A stretch of DNA of 33,532 nucleotides from Anaerolineae bacterium (GTDB taxonomy: Bacteria > Chloroflexota > Anaerolineae > B4-G1 > SLSP01). Below the pieces are notes generated by a model. That model saw nothing but the letters and a program-made list of their open reading frames with translations, searched no databases and was not told the origin of the DNA. The stretch is taken from NCBI GenBank assembly GCA_016931185.1, contig JAFGFI010000019.1:1-33532 (forward strand). Direction: 5' to 3'. The first letter of the stretch is position 1. The number at the start of each line of letters is the position of its first letter. Shown here piece by piece: positions 14,875-23,630 of this stretch. The position numbers and the translations under genes were made by a program.

Positions 14875-16047
14875 GGAAAATATATAGTGCGACGCTTGTT
14901 ACAAATCGTTATCACTCTGTTTATTTTTCAGACCTTATTATTTGTGATCTTGAATGCGATGCCCGGTGATGTAACCAACCGGATGTTCAACAACCCGGAT
15001 ATTCCACCGGAAGCGATAGAGCGAGCGCGCCGTTCCCTGGGATTGGATGACCCGGTACTGGTACAATATGCGCGATGGTGGCGTAATTTTATTGTGGGGG
15101 ATTTTGGGATTTCATTCTCTGAATATCCCAAGCCGGTGATGGATATTATTGCCGAGCGTATTCCCCGCACCCTGGCATTATTTCTGACGGCGACGTTTGT
15201 GCGTTTTACGTTAGGGTTCACGATGGGGCGTATCTTGGCCTGGCAGCGCGGGGGCTTGTTTGAGTATGGTTCAACGATTCTCGGTGTTGCTTTATTTACT
15301 GTGTTTACTCCGTGGTTTGGATTGATGATGATCTTTATCTTCGGGGCGCGATTGCGCTGGCTGCCATTAGGAAAATTTATGAACCCGTCATTATGGAGCG
15401 CGACGGAGATTCCAGGACTGGCCGATACGGCCTCCAAGGGTAACTATGTGTTCAACCGGATGTTATTGATGGCGTCTATCATTCTTTTGCTCTGGTTGGT
15501 GATATTTGTGATAACGCGCAAATTGAATACAACACAGCGACGTCACATTTTGCAGGGCAGCGCGTTAGGTCTTGTGGCAGTGGGAGTTGTGATTTGGGCC
15601 TTCTCCGGTATCGGCCAATTGGCCTGGGATATTGTCAATCATATGATCTTGCCGGTAGCAACTGTGGCCCTGGTGGGGTTTGGGGGCACGATGTTATTAA
15701 CACGACAGACGATGTTGGAGACGTTGCGCGAGGATTATATCCAGACGGCCCGGGCTAAAGGGGTGCCGGAGCCGGTGGTGCGCGATAAACATGCCGCGCG
15801 TAATGCCATGTTGCCGGTTTTGACCAACTTGATTATCGGGCTGCCGTTTACGCTCAGTGGTGGTATTGTCACCGAGACAATCTTTTCCTGGCCGGGAATG
15901 GGTTTAACCTTGCTGACGGCCACGAATGCGGAGGATATCCCCCTGGTGATGGGAGTTTTCACCTTTATTGGTGTGCTCGCGCTGGTATCGCACTTAGTTG
16001 CCGATGTTATGTATGCGTTCCTGGACCCGCGCATCAGGTATACATAG
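14872..16047 (+). CDS. ABC transporter permease, DppB/OppB type
   Basis: 391 residues from the ATG at 14872, which begins MGKYIVRRLLQIVITLFIFQ as these permeases usually do; the frame is open further upstream to 14767 but that region is non-coding in character. There are about seven hydrophobic helices. The cytoplasmic coupling loop (EAA motif) is in DYIQTARAKGVPEPVVRDKH followed by AARNAMLPVLT. An extra stretch around residues 190-240 with two helices is longer than in E. coli DppB. It forms one half of the membrane channel with the next gene product. The first permease after the attenuator, with the unusual ribosome binding site described at 14841. Confidence 0.92.
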   Translation: MGKYIVRRLLQIVITLFIFQTLLFVILNAMPGDVTNRMFNNPDIPPEAIERARRSLGLDDPVLVQYARWWRNFIVGDFGISFSEYPKPVMDIIAERIPRTLALFLTATFVRFTLGFTMGRILAWQRGGLFEYGSTILGVALFTVFTPWFGLMMIFIFGARLRWLPLGKFMNPSLWSATEIPGLADTASKGNYVFNRMLLMASIILLLWLVIFVITRKLNTTQRRHILQGSALGLVAVGVVIWAFSGIGQLAWDIVNHMILPVATVALVGFGGTMLLTRQTMLETLREDYIQTARAKGVPEPVVRDKHAARNAMLPVLTNLIIGLPFTLSGGIVTETIFSWPGMGLTLLTATNAEDIPLVMGVFTFIGVLALVSHLVADVMYAFLDPRIRYT

Positions 16048-16049
16048 CA

Positions 16050-16133
16050 GAATGGTGAATCGCAACCGTAGGTTGTACGTGAATGGTGAATAATAAAAAC
16101 AGGTGCATCGCATTTCAGGAAGTGCAACGCACC
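16050..16133 (+). repeat. Direct repeat and stem-loop in the permease spacer
   Basis: GAATGGTGAAT occurs twice (16050-16060 and 16081-16091). Between them is a short CAACC-GTA-GGTTG palindrome (16063-16075). Downstream, GGTGC/GCACC arms (16102-16106, 16129-16133) and an inner stem (16110-16115 with 16120-16125, one G-U pair) give a hairpin with a symmetrical 3x3 internal loop just before the next ribosome binding site. Possible regulatory or RNA-stabilising element. Confidence 0.5.
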
Positions 16134-16153
16134 GATTTGTGGAGGAATGATTG

Positions 16154-17158
16154 ATGAGTGTTACATCTACAACGATAATAAGTACCTCTGAACCCTTGTG
16201 GCGGGTCAGGTTACGATTGGCCTGGCGTTCTCTCAGGGGCGGTTGGATGATATTTAGAGAAAACCCGGTGGGATTGATCGGGCTAGGGTTGATTCTATTT
16301 TTTGTCTTAATGGCGGTAGCGCACCCTATCTTGATGGCGACCGTGTGGCCCTTTGCGGTTTACGACCCTTTTATCGGTTATGATCGTGAGATCATTGTAC
16401 ATCCTTCCCCTCCTACGTGGGCTCCCAATGCAGCGACGGAAATTACTTCACTTGCACCGCTCCATCCGTTGCGTCATATTCTGGGAACTGATCCTTTGGG
16501 CCGGGATGTTTTGAGCCAGTTGATGTACAGCACCCAATCGGAATTTGCGTTGGGGATTATGGCGGCATTGGTCACCGTGATGGTCAGTACAACGCTAGGA
16601 GCTATCACTGCTTATTATGGCGGTTTGATCGATATGATATTCATGCGCATTGCAGATGTGATGATTATGCTGCCGTTTATTGCCTTAATGATCGTCTTGA
16701 GCGCGATGTTTGATTTTCAAATGCTCCACCTTGCCGTTGTTTATGGAATCCTGGTGGGATTTGGGGGCAATTCTGTCGTGATTAAGTCGCAAGCATTGAC
16801 CATTAAAGTCAGAGCCTATATTGAGGCCGCGCGTGTGGCCGGGGGCAATGACTTTCACATTATTTTCACACACCTAGTCCCTAACTTGCTGCCCCTTTCC
16901 TTCTTATTTATGATGATCACGGTCACGAATGCAATCTTCATTGAAGCTGTCTTATCTTTCTTTGGTCTTATTAACATCCGTATGAGTTGGGGCATTATGA
17001 TTCAAATCACTCAGACAGCAGGCTATTTACTTGCGTCATGGAAATACTGGTATTTGATGTTCCCGGCGGGATTGTCTATCTCACTCCTCTGTTCTGCTTT
17101 CTATCTGGTGGGCCGCGCTTTGGATGAAGTGGTCAATCCCCGGCTGCGCAAGCGATGA
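16154..17158 (+). CDS. ABC transporter permease, DppC/OppC type
   Basis: 334 residues. ATG 16154 is used because GGAGGA lies 7 nt before it; the TTG at 16151 is too close. The N-terminal domain (WRSLRGGWMIFRENPVGLIG) is followed by a large first external loop, then HILGTDPLGRDVLSQLMYS, the hallmark of DppC permeases. The EAA-type loop is IEAARVAGGNDFHIIFTHLV then PNLLPLS. Six hydrophobic helices. It pairs with the DppB-type protein to form the channel. The stop is followed after 57 nt by the first ATPase gene, preceded by a CTCCTAACTC word like those next to mtnA. Confidence 0.93.
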   Translation: MSVTSTTIISTSEPLWRVRLRLAWRSLRGGWMIFRENPVGLIGLGLILFFVLMAVAHPILMATVWPFAVYDPFIGYDREIIVHPSPPTWAPNAATEITSLAPLHPLRHILGTDPLGRDVLSQLMYSTQSEFALGIMAALVTVMVSTTLGAITAYYGGLIDMIFMRIADVMIMLPFIALMIVLSAMFDFQMLHLAVVYGILVGFGGNSVVIKSQALTIKVRAYIEAARVAGGNDFHIIFTHLVPNLLPLSFLFMMITVTNAIFIEAVLSFFGLINIRMSWGIMIQITQTAGYLLASWKYWYLMFPAGLSISLLCSAFYLVGRALDEVVNPRLRKR

Positions 17159-17215
17159 TGAGAGAAAAGAGAGGCCTTGAATTGATTTCTAGCTCCTAAC
17201 TCTTGGAGGACTAAT

Positions 17216-18217
17216 ATGGGTTTAATTCTATCTGTACATGATTTAACGATGCATTATAAGATTCGCAAAGGTGATGTCTCTGCGGTGGACAATGTTTCCT
17301 TTGATTTAGCAAAGGGGCAATCGCTAGGTCTGGTCGGGGAATCAGGATGTGGTAAGACTTCAATCGCGTTTTCGTTGATGCGTCTGTTGCCTGAAAACGC
17401 GCGGATCAAAGACGGATATATTCTGATTGACGGTCGGGATGTGGTTGCTATGAGTTATGAGGAGTTATTAAGGGTGCGTTGGAATAAGATCGCGATGGTT
17501 TTTCAGGCGGCGATGAATGCACTCAACCCGGTGTATACGGTGGGGGAGCAGATTATTGAGGCGATGGAGTTACATCAAGAAAATTTGCCCCTTACTGAAG
17601 CACGCGAACGCATCGCCCATCTTTTTGAACTGGTGGGATTAGAGCCGGCCCTGATGGATCGCTATCCGCACGAGTTCAGTGGTGGGATGCGGCAACGCGC
17701 GGTCATTGCGATGGCGCTCTCCTGCAATCCCGATATTATTATCGCCGATGAGCCGACGACCGCTCTTGATGTGATCGTGCAGGATCGAATCCTTAAGCGG
17801 ATCCGCGAGTTGCAGAAAGACCTGAATATGGCGATGGTCTACATTTCCCACGATATCGCCGTGATCGCCGAAGTTAGCGATCGCATCGGTGTGATGTATG
17901 CCGGGAGGATGGCGGAATTGGCGGATTCTGTGGACATTTTCGAGCGTCCTATGCATCCATATACCTATGCGCTGATGGGCGCGTTCCCTAGTATCAAGGG
18001 CAAGCGGCGCGAATTGAAGACATTGCCGGGTGAACCCCCTGACTTGCTTGATCCACCTACCGGGTGCCGGTTTCACCCCCGTTGCCTGTATGCAACTGCT
18101 GAATGTCGTGAGGGACGCCCCCCGTTTATCAATGTTAATGGCGTAGGCAATGGAGATGATCTAAGCCGAGGACACTATGTGGCATGCTGGCATCCACTTC
18201 AGGAGGCAAAGTTATGA
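17216..18217 (+). CDS. ABC transporter ATP-binding protein, DppD/OppD type
   Basis: 333 residues. Walker A GLVGESGCGKTS (around 41-52), signature FSGGMRQRAVIAMAL, Walker B DIIIADEPTTALD, and H-loop YISHDIAV. The C-terminal oligopeptide-transporter extension carries the four-Cys pattern CRFHPRCLYATAEC ... ACW, which in related OppD/DppD proteins binds a 4Fe-4S cluster. It powers the importer together with the next protein. ATG follows TTGGAGGA. The stop overlaps the next start (ATGA), showing tight translational coupling. Confidence 0.94.
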   Translation: MGLILSVHDLTMHYKIRKGDVSAVDNVSFDLAKGQSLGLVGESGCGKTSIAFSLMRLLPENARIKDGYILIDGRDVVAMSYEELLRVRWNKIAMVFQAAMNALNPVYTVGEQIIEAMELHQENLPLTEARERIAHLFELVGLEPALMDRYPHEFSGGMRQRAVIAMALSCNPDIIIADEPTTALDVIVQDRILKRIRELQKDLNMAMVYISHDIAVIAEVSDRIGVMYAGRMAELADSVDIFERPMHPYTYALMGAFPSIKGKRRELKTLPGEPPDLLDPPTGCRFHPRCLYATAECREGRPPFINVNGVGNGDDLSRGHYVACWHPLQEAKL

Positions 18218-19254
18218 AAGCAACCGTAGATTCTACTGAATTACATAGACCCGATAAGGTAAATATCAATCCTTGTTTGGTTAGAGTTGAAGGTTTGAAG
18301 AAGCACTTCCCCGTAGGTGGAGGGATATTCAGGCGCGCGCGCAGCCACATCTATGCCGTGGACGGCGTGAACTTTGAGATTGAGAAGGGAGAATCCCTGG
18401 GATTGGTGGGAGAGTCAGGGTGTGGTAAGACGACGACCGGTAAATTGCTGGCGCGGTTACATGATCCTACGGAGGGACATATTTTCGTCAATGATACTGA
18501 ACTGGGCGAAGTGGACTTGGCGGAACTCGCCGGACGGCAGCTTAAGACTTTTCGCCGCCGGGTGCAGATGATTTTCCAGGATCCTTACGAATCTCTGAAT
18601 CCACGCCGGACGATCTTTGACACGGTGGTGGAACCCTTGGCAGTACAGGGTATCGGAGATTTGAAAGAACGTGAGGAACGGGTGATGGAACTGCTGAATT
18701 TGGTGGGACTGACACCGGCCGATACTTTTATGTTTCGTTTCCCTCACGAGTTATCCGGCGGGCAGCGGCAGCGCGTCGCTATCGCCCGCGCCCTTATCAT
18801 TAACCCTGCTTTTATTGTGGCTGATGAGCCGACCTCCATGCTAGATGTTTCTATCCGCATCGGTGTGATGCAATTGATGCAAGAATTGGCCGACCGTTTT
18901 GACGTTAGCTATCTCTATATCACCCACGATTTGGCCGTTGCGCGTTATATGTGCCAGGACATTGCGGTGATGTACTTGGGCAAAATGGTGGAAATGACGG
19001 AGACGGAAGAACTTTTATCGCATCCTTTACATCCTTATACCCAGGCACTCATTTCAGCGGTGCCGATTCCCGACCCACGCTTGGAGCGCGAGATCATCGA
19101 AATCAAGGGAGGAATTGCGCAACCCATTGATCCCCCGGCGCGCTGTCGCTTTTACGACCGCTGCCCACTGGCCGATGCCTATTGCTACGACCACGATCAT
19201 CCCTCATTGGAAGATAAAGGTGGCGGCCACTTTGTGGCATGTTATAAAGTATAA
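18214..19254 (+). CDS. ABC transporter ATP-binding protein, DppF/OppF type
   Basis: 346 residues from ATG 18214, chosen for AGGAGG 7 nt upstream and the ATGA overlap with the preceding gene; the longer frame from 18184 would lie inside that gene. Walker A GLVGESGCGKTTTGKL, signature LSGGQRQRVAIARAL, Walker B FIVADEPTSMLD, and H-loop YITHDLAV. The C-terminus has the same four-Cys arrangement (CRFYDRCPLADAYC ... ACY). It completes a full importer: binding protein, two permeases, two ATPases. No terminator with a T-tract is visible after it; the following spacer has hairpins CGCGCT/AGCGCG (near 19272) and an 11-bp stem near 19352-19378. Confidence 0.94.
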   Translation: MKATVDSTELHRPDKVNINPCLVRVEGLKKHFPVGGGIFRRARSHIYAVDGVNFEIEKGESLGLVGESGCGKTTTGKLLARLHDPTEGHIFVNDTELGEVDLAELAGRQLKTFRRRVQMIFQDPYESLNPRRTIFDTVVEPLAVQGIGDLKEREERVMELLNLVGLTPADTFMFRFPHELSGGQRQRVAIARALIINPAFIVADEPTSMLDVSIRIGVMQLMQELADRFDVSYLYITHDLAVARYMCQDIAVMYLGKMVEMTETEELLSHPLHPYTQALISAVPIPDPRLEREIIEIKGGIAQPIDPPARCRFYDRCPLADAYCYDHDHPSLEDKGGGHFVACYKV

Positions 19255-19430
19255 CACTGCTTGACCGTAGCCGCGCTTTCTATAGCGCGTTACCACCAGG
19301 TGAAAATCTGAAGGCCACCCTTGCTCTATATGACTATAGAAGATATCCAATGCTGTGTTATCTCTCAGGTAACGCAGCACTTAGATATGTCTTTATTATA
19401 GCTCCGTGGCTGAGGAGACGGTAGGTTTAT

Positions 19431-21248
19431 ATGCGAAAGTGGCTCTTTGTATTCTTGGTTTTTGGATTGCTCTTGGTTGGCTGTACCACGCGGGTCCACA
19501 CACCGCGTGTGTTGCCGGAGTGGGGCCGCGCGGGTCAGGTGGGGGTGACCTCCCGTCCACAGACGGTGGGCTTATTAGTGTCTCCCAAGGGCGATCAGAT
19601 CGTGATGGCCTGGCCCTCGCATGATGCCCATACTGAGACCGATTATCTGCATTTTTTAGTTTTGGATGATTCCGGGAAAGTACTCTTTGATCAGAATCTT
19701 ACCCCTGCTATTCCCTATCTGCGCCAGGTACAATTGTTGTGGGGATCACAAGAAGAGGTTCATGTATTTTTGAGTACAGGCCCGCGGGATGCGCGTACGC
19801 TGTGGTATATGTGCCTGCCCCCGGTAACCATGTGGGACACAGACACGCTTTCTTTGGAGGATGTGCAGCAACTCTCGGCAGCAGAGGTATCAATTGCAGA
19901 GTATACGGTTGCGCCTTTGGTTTCTGGGGACGTGTTAATCCTGTGGCGGACGACTGGGAAAGAAGTATTTGCCGGGTTAACGCACCATACAGAAATGGCG
20001 ACTTACCCCATAATGGCACATCAAATCCTCGCGGATGCAAATATCCACCGTAATGTATTGCAGGTTGACCTCAAAGTAGATGGCCGTGGAAACGTCCATA
20101 TCATTTGGTTGACACGTGAGTCTGTAACACAATTGGGCATTTACCGCGCGCTATTGGATATGAATACGTGGCAACTCGTATCGCCTCAACTTGCTGCGAC
20201 TATCTCCCTGGCGGGACAAACTTCCCCAAATATTGTAGAAGGGCCAATACTCAGCCTGGATCGGACGCGGGCCTATATTCATTGGACACGGCGTGATTTT
20301 CTCAGTGGTAATAAACTGCTGTATACACTTGCGCTTCCCTTGACCGCTGCCGCGGAAATGTCCGAATCATCCGTATTACGGGCTTCCTCATCTTTCCCTC
20401 CCCCGACGTCTGTTATCGTTGGTGAGTTTGCCTACCAACATCTTGCGCAGCCGGCAGAATGGGAAACCGAAGCCGCCAGTCTTTATCGCGTGCCGACTTC
20501 CTCACAACAACGCGGATGCGTGTATCTATCGGAAGAAGTGGTATTGCCACTCTCGATGCAATACGCGACCCGCACCCAGCGACAATTTCAACCGACTTTG
20601 GCTTACTGGCGGGATGGGCAATTCTTGGGATACCAAGTTCTGACTTGGACGCACGATCCATCGGTGTATCCGGTGGTGGCCGCCGACATTCGGGGCAATC
20701 TCTATGTGGCCTGGCTGGATATGGCCGGGGTGGATTTTCAGTATCCTGTGTATCTGGCGAGTACGGCTCCCGGTTTGCACGCAGCCTGGCGTTGGTTGAC
20801 CTGGCATGACATAGGTACGATTGTGGTAGATTATGCCAGCCGGATCGCTTCAGGTGTGGTTCTGTTTCCATTGATAGCGATGTGGTTCTTTCTTCCATTC
20901 CTTTGGATCTTTGCGATGCTTTCACAGGGGGATGGTTATGGCCGGCGTGGGCGATATATCTTGCTGGTTGCGCTGTTTTTGTATTGGACCTCCAAGTATC
21001 TGACGACGTTCCAAATCCTCACGTACATTCCTACGCTTGCTACTTTACCACCCGCAATAGGTCAACTCCTGATCTATTTGATGCCAGTGTTGATATTGTT
21101 TGTCAGCGTGGTACTAGGGAGTGGTGGATTTTTGAGAAAGCGATGTAGACTCGCAGTAGAGTTTTCTGCGATGCGCACCTATTCAGCAATAATCATGGTG
21201 GATGTTATATTATCTCTGTGTGTATATGCAATTGGGTATTTTGAATAA
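19431..21248 (+). CDS. Lipoprotein with large extracytoplasmic domain and four C-terminal membrane helices (function unknown)
   Basis: 605 residues. A short signal peptide with lipobox LLLVGC-T (C18) is followed by about 440 residues of beta-rich sequence with repeated W/Y and ISLAGQTSPNIVEGPILSLD-like segments. Such sequence is common in beta-propeller folds (for example short stretches on the pattern GRGNVHIIW and RGNLYVAWLD, about every 50-60 residues). Around residue 470 the chain enters four hydrophobic helices (VVLFPLIAMWFFLPFLWIFA, then three more). It is probably exposed outside and anchored both by lipid and by helices. ATG 19431 has only a weak GTAGGT. I do not recognise a family and assign no function. 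Its neighbours do not suggest one. Confidence 0.8.
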   Translation: MRKWLFVFLVFGLLLVGCTTRVHTPRVLPEWGRAGQVGVTSRPQTVGLLVSPKGDQIVMAWPSHDAHTETDYLHFLVLDDSGKVLFDQNLTPAIPYLRQVQLLWGSQEEVHVFLSTGPRDARTLWYMCLPPVTMWDTDTLSLEDVQQLSAAEVSIAEYTVAPLVSGDVLILWRTTGKEVFAGLTHHTEMATYPIMAHQILADANIHRNVLQVDLKVDGRGNVHIIWLTRESVTQLGIYRALLDMNTWQLVSPQLAATISLAGQTSPNIVEGPILSLDRTRAYIHWTRRDFLSGNKLLYTLALPLTAAAEMSESSVLRASSSFPPPTSVIVGEFAYQHLAQPAEWETEAASLYRVPTSSQQRGCVYLSEEVVLPLSMQYATRTQRQFQPTLAYWRDGQFLGYQVLTWTHDPSVYPVVAADIRGNLYVAWLDMAGVDFQYPVYLASTAPGLHAAWRWLTWHDIGTIVVDYASRIASGVVLFPLIAMWFFLPFLWIFAMLSQGDGYGRRGRYILLVALFLYWTSKYLTTFQILTYIPTLATLPPAIGQLLIYLMPVLILFVSVVLGSGGFLRKRCRLAVEFSAMRTYSAIIMVDVILSLCVYAIGYFE

Positions 21249-21370
21249 TGTATTGTTGCTGGTGTTCTTTCATGTTGTAAATGACGGGTAGCGACCACGC
21301 AACTATTGTTTTCTAGCCGGATAGGGCGGCTAAAGGCCGCTATGCTACCAAGCCACTAGGAAAAGTGGGC

Positions 21371-21411
21371 GTTTTTTTCGTTTTCGGGCGTAGCCCGAAA
21401 ACGAAAAAAAC
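21371..21411. repeat. Perfect 19-bp palindrome with GTA loop
   Basis: Arms 21371-21389 and 21393-21411 are exactly complementary around GTA, with core CGGGC-GTA-GCCCG and outer T-run/A-run. Long enough to act as a terminator on either strand. Same loop as the palindromes at 10958 and 16063, and similar core to 10696. Confidence 0.88.
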
Positions 21412-21491
21412 CTTTAAAAACTTTTTACGGCCTTTAGGCTGCCAGCGCCGTTAACGGGTTACCCGTCATTCATACCTTGAAAGAGCACTAG

Positions 21492-21565
21492 CCACTTGAC
21501 CAGGGTGTAATCTGGTCAAGTGGTCTCTATCTATTCCGTCAGATGTCTAGGACATTTGACGGAAT
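21492..21565. repeat. Two consecutive strong hairpins upstream of the Cys-rich protein gene
   Basis: Hairpin 1 has perfect 12-bp arms (21492-21503, 21512-21523) with an 8-nt loop. Hairpin 2 has 15-bp arms (21533-21547, 21551-21565) with one G/U-type mismatch and a TAG loop. They sit 88 nt before the next ATG, so they may be part of its leader or binding sites for a regulator. No T-tract follows. Confidence 0.75.
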
Positions 21566-21652
21566 TGTGTGTTATGGTGTAGAGTATGGTCAGACCCATC
21601 TGGATAAAAATTATCCGTTTTTGCGGTCACTATGTGTGCAGGAGGCTAAATT

Positions 21653-22672
21653 ATGGATCGACAAGGTTTTCGCGCGATGTTGCAAACGCGCAAAGTTCTC
21701 GACGAGAAAATTGAATCTGCGATTGCGTTAGCTGAGCGATTTGAGGGGTTTGTTAAGGATATAGGGGGCACGTCATTTCCGAATGACGCCTCATTTCCGA
21801 ATGACGCCTCATTTCCGAATGACGCCTCTATAACCGAAATTGCCTGGAGCTTTTCCGAACAGCTTATTCAGGAGGATCAGAATACCCTGGACAATTACTT
21901 GGCGCTGGCGCGCTATGGCCTGTTTACGAAAAACAACACACTTTTCGTTGCTATTCTTGAATTGCTTGATGGCTATGAAGCGCAAGAGAATCTCTATCAC
22001 CGGGTTGCTGAGGCCTTTGGGGAAGTGGTGCGTGATGAGGTCTTTGCGGGGATTGGCGTTGCCCCGCTGGGTTTACCCACACGCGATAAACCGGGTACAA
22101 TGATGCCCGTTATCGAGCGACTTGAGGCTAAAGTGGGTTTCGAAGCATGCCGGGCATTGTTGGGCGATAGCTTGCGCGATCTGCCCAGTGAATATCCTGA
22201 TGCCGTGCAGCATTATCAGGAAGCGGGCGGGGATATGGATGTATATTTGCGCCTGAAAAAACAGGCATTTGTAGAGCAACTAGAAGCGTGCCAACGCGAG
22301 GGACGACTGTTTTTCGCACAGGAAATTACCGACGCGGTGATTGCGTTTGTCAAAAGCGATCCGGAGATCGGAGGCGGGCGACGGGTAGGTCATATTGTCT
22401 ACGAGACCAAAATTCCTTTTATGACACCGCAGTACCTCGCCGAGACAGATCCTGTTTTGAAACGTTACTACTATTGCCACTGCCCGTGGGCGCGCGAAGC
22501 GATCAAAAATGGTGATGTACCGCTGACGGCAACCTTTTGCAATTGCAGCGCGGGCTTCCATAAAAAGTCCTGGGAAGCTATCTTTGGACAGCCGCTCAAG
22601 GCCGAAGTACTCGAATCCGTACTCAAAGGGGATGATCGTTGTCGCTTTGCCATTCACTTGCCATTAGAATAA
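21653..22672 (+). CDS. Conserved-looking Cys-rich protein of unknown function with a triplicated SFPNDA repeat
   Basis: 339 residues; ATG preceded by GCAGGAGG at good spacing. The N-terminal third has helical sequence interrupted by three exact copies of SFPNDA (residues 41-58), encoded by an 18-bp tandem repeat. The C-terminal part is distinctive: YYYCHCPWAREAI, TFCNCSAGFHKKSW, and GDDRCRFAIHLPLE, giving two CxC pairs plus a Cys in a G-D-x-x-C-R-F ending that resembles V4R-type small-molecule-binding domains. A metal or Fe-S site is possible. I do not recognise an exact family. No signal peptide, so it is cytoplasmic. The upstream gap with large hairpins may regulate it. Confidence 0.75.
   Translation: MDRQGFRAMLQTRKVLDEKIESAIALAERFEGFVKDIGGTSFPNDASFPNDASFPNDASITEIAWSFSEQLIQEDQNTLDNYLALARYGLFTKNNTLFVAILELLDGYEAQENLYHRVAEAFGEVVRDEVFAGIGVAPLGLPTRDKPGTMMPVIERLEAKVGFEACRALLGDSLRDLPSEYPDAVQHYQEAGGDMDVYLRLKKQAFVEQLEACQREGRLFFAQEITDAVIAFVKSDPEIGGGRRVGHIVYETKIPFMTPQYLAETDPVLKRYYYCHCPWAREAIKNGDVPLTATFCNCSAGFHKKSWEAIFGQPLKAEVLESVLKGDDRCRFAIHLPLE
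21773..21826 (+). repeat. In-frame 18-bp tandem repeat (three identical copies)
   Basis: The unit TCATTTCCGAATGACGCC is repeated three times without change and encodes SFPNDA each time. Each unit is itself a short palindrome (TCATT-TCCG-AATGA). It looks like a recent in-frame insertion and expansion in a coding region and is likely to vary in copy number between strains. Confidence 0.95.
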
Positions 22673-22794
22673 TTTTTTACGAGAATTTTTTTTGGGATCG
22701 CATTTTTTTGTAGGCCCTGCTATGTAAATGCTCTGTCATGCGTCCCGTTTTGTGTTTTATGCGGTTTAAACTATATGCTATGTAAGGAAATTGA

Positions 22795-23604
22795 GTGCTT
22801 ATGATGAGACAATATCTTTTAATCATCTGGGGTTGGATGAGTACGGTTTTTGTAAAAATGTTAGTAGTCTGGTGTGCGGTTACGCTTTTATCTATCCTTT
22901 GGATCCGGCTGAAGAAAATACATGTTCAGGATATACATTTTGCGTCGCCGAAACGCGAGGGCATACTCAGTCTTTTCGTGATGGTAGGGATACTTGCGCT
23001 TTTGTTTGTTTTACAACTACTGCAAGTTCCTACTGATGCCTCATTCTTGGTCAGAGGCCTGCTGTTAACGGGAACTTTGCTGTTAGTGTGTTTTCCCGTT
23101 GTCGTGATCTTGAGGATGCGTCATCAAGGGTTAGAAACGGTGGGGATTTCGCGCGAAAATTTGCCAACGCTTCTGGCACTGAGTGTAGTGATAGTTTTTG
23201 TGACCATAATCATTTTTGCTGCAATATCAATATTGGGCGAAAATACAACATTGTCTCCTGCTGAAAAAGTAACTCCGCAACGCCTTCTCTATTTAATCAC
23301 ATCTTTTATGATTTCTGCCTTGGCGCACGAGTTTATTTATCGTGGCTATCTCCAAACTCGGTTGGTCGCGTGGGGGGGGAGTGTGAAAGGATTGCTGGCA
23401 TCTTCATTGATATATGCCGTGTGGCACTTGCCAAAGTTCATACAGGTAGAATATAATTGGATAACAATGTTGGTACAATTTATGGCGCTTTTTGCGTTCG
23501 GACTGGCGTTGGGTATCATTTACCGTCGCACTGGGAATATTATGCCTTCAGTGTTGTTTCACGCGAGTAATGATCTTGCCCAAACGCTATGGTCAATGGC
23601 GTAA
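22795..23604 (+). CDS. CPBP-family intramembrane protease
   Basis: 269 residues, about eight hydrophobic segments. The CPBP (Abi/Rce1-like) signature is in SALAHEFIYRGYLQTRL (residues about 174-190): catalytic E179 and R183 of the E-x-x-x-R pattern, with His in place of the usual first Glu. The second and third motifs are SLIYAVWHLP (H211) and SVLFHASNDL. Such proteases process CAAX-like or bacteriocin peptides, or confer self-immunity. GTG 22795 fits AAGGA 6 nt upstream; ATG 22801 or 22804 are alternatives. Its stop lies 26 nt before the start of the next lipoprotein gene, so the two may be co-transcribed. Confidence 0.85.
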   Translation: MLMMRQYLLIIWGWMSTVFVKMLVVWCAVTLLSILWIRLKKIHVQDIHFASPKREGILSLFVMVGILALLFVLQLLQVPTDASFLVRGLLLTGTLLLVCFPVVVILRMRHQGLETVGISRENLPTLLALSVVIVFVTIIIFAAISILGENTTLSPAEKVTPQRLLYLITSFMISALAHEFIYRGYLQTRLVAWGGSVKGLLASSLIYAVWHLPKFIQVEYNWITMLVQFMALFAFGLALGIIYRRTGNIMPSVLFHASNDLAQTLWSMA

Positions 23605-23630
23605 TTCAACCTATATTAGGGAGGAAATTG

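Larger units (their letters stand above)
21249..21652. other. Intergenic stretch made of nested inverted repeats
   Basis: About 400 nt with no credible gene. An outer inverted repeat (perfect at 21280-21290 and 21460-21470, extending with mismatches to about 21268 and 21482) encloses GCGGC/GCCGC (near 21328), the 19-bp palindrome at 21371-21411 and an ACGGGT/ACCCGT palindrome near 21455. Two more strong hairpins follow at 21492-21523 and 21533-21565. The short frame at 21543 crosses into the next gene and is not supported. Confidence 0.75.

Noticed and set aside
21268..21565. Retron or CRISPR-like non-coding block
   Set aside because: No reverse transcriptase or cas gene nearby, and hairpins are not regularly spaced repeats with spacers.
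22673..22794. Terminator in the T-rich gap after the Cys-rich gene
   Set aside because: T-runs are present, but no stem precedes them.
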